Shown here in pieces: positions 1-6,160 of a stretch of DNA of 47,168 nt (the stretch's first letter is position 1; every line of letters begins with the position of its first letter). The stretch comes from Anaerolineaceae bacterium UBA5404. GTDB taxonomy: Bacteria > Chloroflexota > Anaerolineae > Anaerolineales > Anaerolineaceae. The notes beneath the pieces are model-generated. The model made no database searches, had not been told where the DNA came from, and saw only the letters and a program-made list of their open reading frames with translations. Both the position numbers and the translations under genes were made by a program. Location: the NCBI GenBank assembly GCA_002409625.1, contig DHNY01000013.1, forward strand, positions 98,311-145,478, in the 5' to 3' direction.

Positions 1-115
1 CGAGGGCATCAATCTCCTTGATGCCGTCGATGCTGCTGGCGTGCAGACCACTTTTGCCTGCACCCACCATGCGACCAAGATGAGCCTAGGCAGGGAACTA
101 CATTCGAACTCAGCC
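1..115 (+). repeat. R2 repeat copy with 43-bp tail (left edge of window)
   Basis: This is a diverged long-form copy of a second repeat family (R2). It shares the GAGGGCATCAATCTCCTTGA block with the copy at 571-650. Its tail at about 73-115 (gaccaagatgagcctaggca and following bases) recurs with few changes at 5701-5744. It may begin before the window. No convincing coding capacity was seen. Confidence 0.6.
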
Positions 116-146
116 AAAACCCCGAAACCCACTGGCAATCCCTTTC

Positions 147-214
147 CGCTTCCTGAGGCGTCCCCGCCGAAGGTTTAAGTACTACATTTGTGTCGGCGAG
201 ACGCCTCCACAAGC
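147..214 (+). repeat. R1 palindromic repeat, full copy
   Basis: This is a 67-68 bp hairpin repeat. The left arm has GCTT, GAGGCGTC and CGCCGA. The right arm has TCGGCG, GACGCCTC and AAGC. The loop is about 22 nt. A T-run (TTTTTT) follows within four bases of the 3' end, so the unit resembles an intrinsic terminator on the plus strand. Confidence 0.8.
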
Positions 215-286
215 CGATTTTTTAATGGCATTTGTCATGGTGGCGCTGGCATCTTACGATGAATTGATGCTCCATCTTGCCTTCTC

Positions 287-330
287 GTTTCCTGAGGCGT
301 CCCCGGTCTATACACCCCGCCGAAGGTTGC
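287..330 (+). repeat. R1 repeat, broken copy (left arm only)
   Basis: The left arm CGTTTCCTGAGGCGTCCCC is followed by about 12 extra bases and then CCGCCGAAGGT. The right arm is missing. This looks like a decayed or interrupted R1 copy. Confidence 0.6.
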
Positions 331-352
331 TTTTAACTACCCATTTCATCAA

Positions 353-420
353 CTGCTTCCTGAGGAGTCCCGCTGAAGGTCTAAGTACTACCTTTGTGTC
401 GGCGAGACGCCTCCACAAGC
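353..420 (+). repeat. R1 palindromic repeat, full copy
   Basis: This full-length R1 copy has some left-arm substitutions (GAGGAGTC, CGCTGA) and an intact right arm (TCGGCGAGACGCCTC). It is followed by GATTTTAG. The left-arm changes weaken the stem and are not compensated on the right, which suggests drift rather than selection for pairing in this copy. Confidence 0.75.
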
Positions 421-430
421 GATTTTAGCT

Positions 431-465
431 CGATGTCGCCGGTGTCCTCACCGTGCGACCATGAT
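431..465 (+). repeat. R2 hairpin repeat, short-loop form
   Basis: Arms GTCGCCGGTG (435-444) and CACCGTGCGAC (449-459) flank a four-base TCCT loop. The same arms occur at 592-644 with a loop of about 32 nt, and at 5679-5703 with a short loop. Confidence 0.65.
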
Positions 466-554
466 ACCTAAATCCCACTTCCTTTTAAATCGCAAATCGT
501 CGAGAAGCCTCTTAATCAAATACTATACCTATTTAACTTTTATGTTCCAAGAGC

Positions 555-650
555 CCTTCGGTGAGACACCGAGGGCATCAATCTCCTTGATGTCGCCGGT
601 GCTGCTTGCGTGCAGACCTCTTTTGTCAGCGCCCACCGTGCGACCGCCCT
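555..650 (+). repeat. R2 hairpin repeat, long-loop form
   Basis: The outer arms GTCGCCGGTG (592-601) and CACCGTGCGAC (634-644) are separated by a GC-rich insert. A small hairpin (CGGTG aga CACCG) and the GAGGGCATCAATCTCCTTGA block lie just upstream. It resembles the copy at the left window edge. Confidence 0.6.
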
Positions 651-687
651 TTTTTCATATACTAACCTGTCCATGTAGCCTTAAAAC

Positions 688-726
688 ATTCACGGCGTGG
701 TCTTTGATAAGACTTACGCCGTGAAG
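688..726 (-). terminator. Probable dnaA terminator
   Basis: Perfect 10-bp arms TTCACGGCGT (689-698) and ACGCCGTGAA (716-725), plus an inner GTCTT/AAGAC pairing, lie just beyond the dnaA stop. On the minus strand they are followed by GTTTTAAG, a short U-tract. This is a good stem with a modest tail. Confidence 0.6.
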
Positions 727-761
727 ATCAACCTATCAATAATCCCCTAATAAGGCCAGTT

Positions 762-2156
762 TTATGCCAGCACTTTGTGGCTGTGCAATCTTTCTCGTAT
801 CTGTGACACCTTGCGGCGCATCATGTCATCGCTGTCAATCATTTCGGCAACCTTATCACAGGCATACATCACCGTGGTATGGTCGCGACCGCCCAGTTCC
901 TTGCCGATCCGCGGCAACGAAATGCCACTGTCTTCGCGCAGCAAATACATTGCCACCTGACGCGGCAAAGCCACATCTCGTGCCCGCGATTTGCCGGAAA
1001 GCTTTTCAGGCTCAATGCCAAAATAATCGGCAACCACATCCACCACATAATCCGGCGTAAGGCTACTGGGTTGAGGCGCGTAATCTGCCAGCGCGTTTTG
1101 TGCCATTTGCAGGCTAAGCTGTTTGCCCATCAAGTCTGCAAACGCCAACACGCGATTCCAGGCACCTTCCAGCTCACGGATGTTGGTTTGAATGGTTTTG
1201 GCAACCAATTCAATGATTTCCGCAGACACCACACGCCCTTCTTTTTCAGCTTTGCTTTGCAGAATGGCGAGGCGGGTTTCGTAATCCGGCGCTTGCATAT
1301 CCACGGTTAAACCCCACTCAAAGCGCGAACGCAGGCGTTCCTCAAGCATGCTCATCGCTTTTGGCGAGCGATCTGAACTGATCACAATCTGCTTATCCTG
1401 CCCATAGAGCGTGTTGAAGGTGTGGAAGAACTCTTCCTGGGTGGATTCCTTGCCGGCGATAAATTGGATATCATCAATCAAAAGTACATCCACGCGGCGG
1501 TATTTCTCGCGGAAAGCGTTGGTAGTTTTATTGCGGATGGCACCCACCAGGTCATTAGTAAATTCTTCTGATGACACATAGAGCACTTCTTTGCCCTGGC
1601 GTTGCACGGCATTGCCGATGGCGTGCAAGACATGCGTTTTGCCCAAACCAACCCCACTGTAAATAAAGAGCGGATTGTAAGCCTGTGCGGGATGTTCAGC
1701 CACTGCCATGCTGGCAGCGTGCACCAAGCGGTTGGCAGGACCCACCACAAAATTATCAAAGCGGTATTTTGGGTTCAATTGACTATCAAAACGCTGCGCT
1801 CTGGCTCTCATTTCAGCCGGTTCAGATTGAAAAACAGTCTCCTCAAAAACATTCGCATCAAGCGTGACCGCTTGTTCAGTCTCGGCAGAAGGCTTCAAAA
1901 CCGGCGCGTTGTGCACCTTAAACTCAACGTTCACTGCCAGGGCAAGCATGCCAGTAAGCTTGTTAATGACCGTGCTCTTCAGGCGGCTGTCCAACCAATC
2001 ACATGCAAAAGCATTGTTGGCGCCAATCGTCATCGTGCTGCTTAGTTCATCCCAGCCGATAAATTTACACTGCTTTACCCAAGTATCAAAAGACGCTTTG
2101 GGTAATTCGCTTTTCAATTGTTCGATTGTTGCCTTCCATGCTTGCTGTGCATCCAT
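762..2156 (-). CDS. dnaA: Chromosomal replication initiator protein DnaA
   Basis: DnaA is the AAA+ initiator that binds DnaA boxes at oriC, melts the origin and loads the replicative helicase. The 464-residue product has all four domains: an N-terminal helical domain (about 1-80), a short linker, an AAA+ core with Walker A GVGLGKTH (168-175) and Walker B LLIDDI (225-230), and the C-terminal DNA-binding domain with the signature around LGGRDHTTV (421-429). Length is normal for the family, with a short domain II. The ATG is preceded by AGGAGTG at good spacing. It is transcribed away from an AT-rich intergenic region that may be oriC. dnaN and recF are not next to it, unlike in many Firmicutes and Proteobacteria. 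Confidence 0.98.
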   Translation of the reverse strand: MDAQQAWKATIEQLKSELPKASFDTWVKQCKFIGWDELSSTMTIGANNAFACDWLDSRLKSTVINKLTGMLALAVNVEFKVHNAPVLKPSAETEQAVTLDANVFEETVFQSEPAEMRARAQRFDSQLNPKYRFDNFVVGPANRLVHAASMAVAEHPAQAYNPLFIYSGVGLGKTHVLHAIGNAVQRQGKEVLYVSSEEFTNDLVGAIRNKTTNAFREKYRRVDVLLIDDIQFIAGKESTQEEFFHTFNTLYGQDKQIVISSDRSPKAMSMLEERLRSRFEWGLTVDMQAPDYETRLAILQSKAEKEGRVVSAEIIELVAKTIQTNIRELEGAWNRVLAFADLMGKQLSLQMAQNALADYAPQPSSLTPDYVVDVVADYFGIEPEKLSGKSRARDVALPRQVAMYLLREDSGISLPRIGKELGGRDHTTVMYACDKVAEMIDSDDMMRRKVSQIRERLHSHKVLA

Positions 2157-2614
2157 GGATCACTCCTGTGTGCCGTCATTGGCAGTTTATTTTTGATATA
2201 TAGCGACATTTAATAAAGCGAGCCGACTTCCTCTATTTACGACTCGCTCAGTCGATTGGTATTAATGTCTAGTTGTTTAATTCGGTAGCCCTATTCTATC
2301 ACTTCAACTGCCAAAAAACCTTTTCTAACCTTAAAACTTGGTAATTCTTTAAGGTTGCACCAACCTTAAAACTTATACTTCTTTTAACAATTATTTTACA
2401 ATGCCCATTCTAACCGAGCCCAAACCCTATTTATTGGGCTAAAATATTTTTCACACCCGAATATGTGCGGTTTTGATGCGCTAATTGGGCTTTTTGTCGC
2501 TCTATTAGGGTGTTTTACAAATCCTTTAAAAAACGTTTCACGCGCTTTTTTAAAGCGATAGTGATTCACAAAATGGAATCAGACGGGCTATAAGCTTTTA
2601 CACGCGCTTAACAA
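2157..2614. other. Candidate replication origin (oriC), AT-rich intergenic region
   Basis: This 458-bp gap lies directly upstream of dnaA and is AT-rich. TTTTTCACA (2447-2455) fits the relaxed DnaA-box consensus TTWTNCACA. TGATTCACA (2562-2570) and TTTTACACG (2596-2604) each have one mismatch. A 13-mer AACCTTAAAACTT is directly repeated at 2327-2339 and 2362-2374. A perfect 10-bp hairpin (TTTAAGGTTG cac CAACCTTAAA) spans 2348-2370, and AGCCCAA/TTGGGCT stems lie near 2418-2440. Position next to dnaA and base composition suggest oriC, but the box count is low, so this is a tentative call. Confidence 0.4.
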
Positions 2615-3931
2615 TCAGGATGACATCATCAGCTTAGCAGCTTTGCGTCCAATATCCACAGCAAAGTTGGTGCCTCGATCCCAAGGGTAAACCTGACTCA
2701 TGCTGGCAAAGTAGATGCCTTCAATCGGTGTCTGAATAGCAGGTATATTTTTGCTGTGATTCAAAAGAGGAACCGGTTGGGCGTATTTGGTTTTAGAAAC
2801 CCAAACTTTCTTTACCCAATCTTCCGAAAACTCCGGGTTGATTTTCTTGAGGTGTGGCAAGAATTCTGCTTTAAGCTCTTCATCCGTTTTGCTAAAGTTA
2901 GGATGGTCCGCTTCAAGATAATCACCGATATAAATGATATGGTCTCCACCGAAGTATTCTGGCTTAAGGAAGTTGGTGTGTTCCACTAAAGAGAGGAAAG
3001 GATACCCAGCCTGCTTAGGAATGTTGTACCAGTAGTAACCTTCGGGTGAAAGCGCATGTTTGAGCGAAAGGGTCATCACCACTGCACCCATACTGTTAAG
3101 GCTCAAAAGTCCTGCCAAATAATTTTCAGGCAAATCGGGAGTCATGCGTGCCATGATTCCGGGAGAAAGCGTCACCAAAGCCTTGTCAAAAGTCTCCGGC
3201 GTGCCATCCTGAACGGCAACTTGCACCTTGCCATCCTCATTGCGTGAAAGTTGGGTAACGCGGGTATCAAAACGGAATGTTACGCCAATCTCTTTGAGCT
3301 TTTCAGCGAAACCGTCTGAAAAAGCCTGAAAACCGCCCACAAAACTGCCCAGACGCGTACTACGCACATGCAAACGCGCCCACATCCACGCCATATTCAC
3401 CTTGTCTGCCCAACGGTCGCCAAACTTACCATCTAGCATAGGTTTCCACATGCTTTCAAAAACCTTTTTGCCGGCCCATTTACGCATCCAGGCTTCGGTG
3501 GTTGTTTTTTCAAAAGCGCGCCAGTTTTTGGTCAGGCGCAAATAGACGCCCACCAAGCCAAAGCGGATTTTGTTGATGCCAAAACCCAAACCTGGGTATT
3601 TTAATGCTGAAAGGATGGAGTCAAAGGGATAAAATTTGCCCTTGTGGTACATCACGCTAACCGGTTTTGGATAGATCAGCCGATCGGTGAAGCCCAGCTC
3701 ATCAATGAGCCCACGTAGTGCTTTATCACCTTCAAACCAGTGGTGATAATAATGCTCAACAGACCAATCCCAATGCGGTTCCTTGAAACCAGCCGCCAAA
3801 CCGCCGGCTTGATGTGCGGCTTCAAAAACGGTAACGTCATGTCCAGCGCGCGCTAAATCCCAGGCGGCACTCATGCCGGCAAAACCAGCGCCGATGACGG
3901 CAATTTTCTTTTTATTCTCCATCGTGTTCAT
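2615..3931 (-). CDS. FAD/NAD(P)-dependent oxidoreductase (amine-oxidase/UGM-like)
   Basis: This is a flavoprotein of the broad protoporphyrinogen-oxidase/amine-oxidase-like superfamily. The substrate is unknown. The N-terminal Rossmann motif VIGAGFAGMSAAWDLARAG is followed by an acidic strand end (TVFEA) and GGLAAG, all typical of FAD binding. The C-terminal FAD-contacting segment reads GIYFASMSQVYPWDRG. The product is about 438 residues. The chosen start (3931) has GAGGAAC just upstream and overlaps the preceding gene by 20 bp, indicating translational coupling. A start at 3922 is also possible. It pairs with a YbhN-type membrane protein, so a role in lipid or lipid-linked sugar chemistry is plausible but is inference only. 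Confidence 0.85.
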   Translation of the reverse strand: MNTMENKKKIAVIGAGFAGMSAAWDLARAGHDVTVFEAAHQAGGLAAGFKEPHWDWSVEHYYHHWFEGDKALRGLIDELGFTDRLIYPKPVSVMYHKGKFYPFDSILSALKYPGLGFGINKIRFGLVGVYLRLTKNWRAFEKTTTEAWMRKWAGKKVFESMWKPMLDGKFGDRWADKVNMAWMWARLHVRSTRLGSFVGGFQAFSDGFAEKLKEIGVTFRFDTRVTQLSRNEDGKVQVAVQDGTPETFDKALVTLSPGIMARMTPDLPENYLAGLLSLNSMGAVVMTLSLKHALSPEGYYWYNIPKQAGYPFLSLVEHTNFLKPEYFGGDHIIYIGDYLEADHPNFSKTDEELKAEFLPHLKKINPEFSEDWVKKVWVSKTKYAQPVPLLNHSKNIPAIQTPIEGIYFASMSQVYPWDRGTNFAVDIGRKAAKLMMSS

Positions 3932-5030
3932 TTTGTTCCTCAGTTTCTTCCCTGGGCAGTTCAGTTTCAACAGAGTCTTGGACATCAGAAAGAAGCCCAG
4001 GGCTATTTGTATCTTCGTTCATTTCTTCTCGCAATTGATCAAAGTCGGTGCTCAGGCTAAATCCTTCTTTTATAAAATAGAAGGTCCCCAAAGCGGTAAT
4101 CGGCAACCAAAGCGCCACGCGTAAAATCAGCGCGTAGCCCAAAGCTTGCTCCGAACCTTGATTGAAAAGTTCGAGCATAAATTTAGTGGCAGCGTCGAAG
4201 GTGCCCAGTCCGCCAGGCATGGCAGGCACGAGCAACACCAGATTGACCACCCCTTCAATAAGCAGCAAATCAATAAATGCCAGGTTCAAGCCCAGCGCTT
4301 TCATCACGCCAAAGTAAAGCCCAGCTTCCAGTACCCACACCAAAAAGGAAAGCGCCAGCACCAACAATACCTGATGCCATGAGCGAAAAACGCTCAAGCC
4401 TTCCAAAATTTTGCCGATGATGCCAGTGGCTTTATCGCGCCATTTTTCAGGTAAGAGTTTTTGGGTGAGCCAATGGCTGCTTTTAGTCGCTTTTTCCGGG
4501 AAAATCGCCATCAACACAAAAAGGACCAACAAAAGCCCAAATCCTGCGCCCACAACCCAAGTGGCAATTTGGATATTCTTCGCCATAGCCGGGTCGCTTA
4601 TTAATCGCACCATGCGCCCAAGATTAAACAAAACCAAGGCGAGGATGGTAATGCCATCAAACAAACGCTCAACGACAATTGTGGTGAGCGAGCCTGAAAA
4701 GCTGATATCTTCTTTTTGTTTCAAAATGAAAGATCTTAGAAATTCACCGGCGCGTGCGGGGTAGATGTTGTTGCCCATGTAACCCACGCAAACCACAGGA
4801 AAAAGCTTTTTGATGGGCAGTGGCTTGAGCGGATTGAGCAAAATCTTCCAGCGCCAGGCGCGCACACCAACGCCCAAAAAGTATATTGCCAAGCCGAGTA
4901 GAACCCAAGCCCATTTGGCGGTCTTTAGGTGGAACCAAAGCTGAGCAAAATCAACCTTTCGAAAGGCCAGATAAAGAAAAACAGCACTAATTAAGACCCC
5001 CAGCCAAATTTGCCATCGTTTTATTTTCAT
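3912..5030 (-). CDS. YbhN/AglD-type flippase-like integral membrane protein
   Basis: This 372-residue protein has about eight predicted membrane segments. It matches the lysylphosphatidylglycerol synthase transmembrane-region family (UPF0104, YbhN/AglD). Recognisable features are an N-terminal TM segment, the conserved RAWRWKILL stretch, GYMGNNIYPARAGEFLR, VVERLFDG in the middle and the PAMPGGLGTFDAA motif late in the protein. Members act with lipid-linked sugars or phospholipids at the membrane, often as presumed flippases. The acidic C-terminal tail (about 335-372) is cytoplasmic by prediction. On the minus strand a TATAAT lies at 5050-5045 and GAGG immediately before the ATG, so the leader is very short. 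It is the first gene of a two-gene operon with the FAD oxidoreductase. Confidence 0.85.
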   Translation of the reverse strand: MKIKRWQIWLGVLISAVFLYLAFRKVDFAQLWFHLKTAKWAWVLLGLAIYFLGVGVRAWRWKILLNPLKPLPIKKLFPVVCVGYMGNNIYPARAGEFLRSFILKQKEDISFSGSLTTIVVERLFDGITILALVLFNLGRMVRLISDPAMAKNIQIATWVVGAGFGLLLVLFVLMAIFPEKATKSSHWLTQKLLPEKWRDKATGIIGKILEGLSVFRSWHQVLLVLALSFLVWVLEAGLYFGVMKALGLNLAFIDLLLIEGVVNLVLLVPAMPGGLGTFDAATKFMLELFNQGSEQALGYALILRVALWLPITALGTFYFIKEGFSLSTDFDQLREEMNEDTNSPGLLSDVQDSVETELPREETEEQNEHDGE

Positions 5031-5044
5031 GCCTCGATTGTACC

Positions 5045-5050
5045 ATTATA
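5045..5050 (-). promoter_or_regulatory. -10 hexamer (TATAAT) of the ybhN-like/FAD operon
   Basis: A perfect TATAAT on the minus strand ends 14 nt before the ATG at 5030, leaving a leader of about eight bases. No good -35 element was seen. Confidence 0.45.
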
Positions 5051-5201
5051 GGCATACCCAATTCCACCTTGATAATGACCCCGATGTGTTTTTTTGATAA
5101 AGGCGACTGTCTCAAATCTATTTGAACTTGTTCATCAGTAAGCAAACCCAAAAACGTGGTTAGGGATTGCATTTGTTCCCAGCTTCCCGATTTTTCTTTT
5201 C

Positions 5202-5268
5202 CGCTTCCTGAGGCCTCCCTCTGAAGGTCTAGATGCTGTTGTGTGTCGGCGAGGACGCCTCCACAAGC
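5202..5268 (+). repeat. R1 palindromic repeat, array copy 1
   Basis: This is a full copy with some left-arm changes (AGGCCTCC, CTGAAGG) and a complete right arm (TCGGCGAGGACGCCTC). ACATTTTC follows. It starts the 5.2-6.1 kb array, whose unit starts are 129-155 bp apart. The stretch 5031-5201 before it holds only the upstream promoter and no gene. Confidence 0.75.
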
Positions 5269-5340
5269 AACATTTTCTGTGCTGTTTTTTATCGTCTTTC
5301 TACTGATGTCTAGCGATAGGTGATACTCCATATGATTTTC

Positions 5341-5408
5341 CGCTTCCTGAGGCGTCCCGCCGAAGGGCTGATTGCTGGTTGTGTGTCGGCGAAAACGCCT
5401 CCACAAGC
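5341..5408 (+). repeat. R1 palindromic repeat, array copy 2
   Basis: This is a full copy: GAGGCGTC and CGCCGA pair with TCGGCG and ACGCCTC, with one mismatch in the right arm (GAAAACGCC). It is followed by AGTTTTTTTG. Confidence 0.8.
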
Positions 5409-5474
5409 AGTTTTTTTGTTTTTTTATGGCACAGCCATTGTTTGGTGATTTATTGCTAAGCTATCTGACTTTTC

Positions 5475-5541
5475 CGTTTCCTGAGGCGTCCCGCCGAAGG
5501 TCTAATGACTGCCTTTGTGTCGGCGAGACGCCTCCACAAGC
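5475..5541 (+). repeat. R1 palindromic repeat, array copy 3
   Basis: This is a full copy followed by AGTTTTTTTG. The 66-bp segments after copies 2 and 3 (5409-5474, 5542-5607) are almost identical, so a repeat-plus-spacer unit of about 133 bp has been tandemly duplicated. Confidence 0.8.
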
Positions 5542-5607
5542 AGTTTTTTTGTTTTTTTATGGCACAGCCATTGTTTGGTGATTCGTTGCTAAGCTATCTG
5601 ACTTTAC

Positions 5608-5657
5608 CGCTTCCTGAGGCATCCCGCCGAAGGTCTAGATGCTGGTTGTGTGTCGGC
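5608..5657 (+). repeat. R1 repeat, array copy 4, truncated right arm
   Basis: The left arm and loop are intact, but the sequence departs from the family after TGTCGGC. An R2 element (5679-5744) follows. This is a junction between the two repeat families. Confidence 0.7.
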
Positions 5658-5671
5658 ATGCAGAAACACAA

Positions 5672-5745
5672 AACTAATGTCGCCGGTCTCCTCACCGCGC
5701 GACCAAGATGAAGCCTAGGCAAGGAACTACATTCAAACTCGGCTA
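5672..5745 (+). repeat. R2 hairpin repeat with tail
   Basis: Arms GTCGCCGGT (5679-5687) and CACCGCGCGAC (5693-5703) are followed by the same 43-bp tail that occurs at 73-115 (GACCAAGATGA, GCCTAGGCA, GGAACTACATTC). Confidence 0.65.
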
Positions 5746-5762
5746 ACAGATTCTCATTTTAC

Positions 5763-5830
5763 CGTTTCCTGAGGCGTCCCGCCGAAGGTGCAATTGCTGG
5801 TTGTGTGTCGGCGAGGACGCCTCCACAAGC
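5763..5830 (+). repeat. R1 palindromic repeat, array copy 5
   Basis: This is a full copy with the near-consensus stem GAGGCGTCCCGCCGA / TCGGCGAGGACGCCTC. GTATTTTTATT follows. Confidence 0.8.
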
Positions 5831-5891
5831 GTATTTTTATTATGTTTTCATTGACGCCTAATAGTGGGCTAATGCGCCATCTGGCTAATCA

Positions 5892-5957
5892 GCTTCCTGA
5901 GGCGTCCCGCCGAAGGTCTTATTGCTGTTGTGTGTCGGCGAGGACGCCTCCACAAGC
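5892..5957 (+). repeat. R1 palindromic repeat, array copy 6
   Basis: This is a full copy followed by AGTATTTTCTG. The next 72 bp (5958-6029) are almost identical to 5269-5340 after array copy 1. Confidence 0.8.
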
Positions 5958-6029
5958 AGTATTTTCTGTGCTGTTTTTTATCGTCTTTCTACTGATGTCT
6001 TGCGATAGGTGATACTCCATATGATTTTT

Positions 6030-6061
6030 CGCTTCCTGAGGCGTCCCGCCGAAGGTGCAAT
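6030..6061 (+). repeat. R1 repeat, array copy 7, left arm only
   Basis: The left arm CGCTTCCTGAGGCGTCCCGC and CGAAGGTGCAA is present, then the sequence diverges into the promoter region of the GH13 gene. This marks the right end of the array. Confidence 0.65.
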
Positions 6062-6105
6062 CGCACGAGAAACCCCAAAAACTGCCTAAAACCCATAAAA
6101 TGAGA

Positions 6106-6127
6106 TAAAATAGTTGATGTATCAACT
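6106..6127 (+). promoter_or_regulatory. Putative -10 and 16-bp palindromic operator of the GH13 gene
   Basis: TAAAAT (6106-6111) abuts a perfect inverted repeat, AGTTGAT GT ATCAACT (6112-6127), placed where a repressor would block transcription start. The repressor gene is not identified in this window. Confidence 0.4.
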
Positions 6128-6160
6128 TTCACTGTTCAATAACCCGAAAGTCAGGTGACT

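Noticed and set aside
225..724. Short open frames in the left repeat region
   Set aside because: They run through the R1/R2 repeats, have no ribosome-binding site of note and no recognisable family. The same peptide fragments recur wherever the repeat occurs.
5202..6061. CRISPR array
   Set aside because: Repeats are about 67 bp with long stems, several copies are truncated, spacers are duplicated rather than unique, and no cas gene is present.
5372..6125. Open frames with recurring PEASRRRS and TPPQA-like peptides
   Set aside because: These are translations of the R1 repeat in different frames, not conserved proteins.
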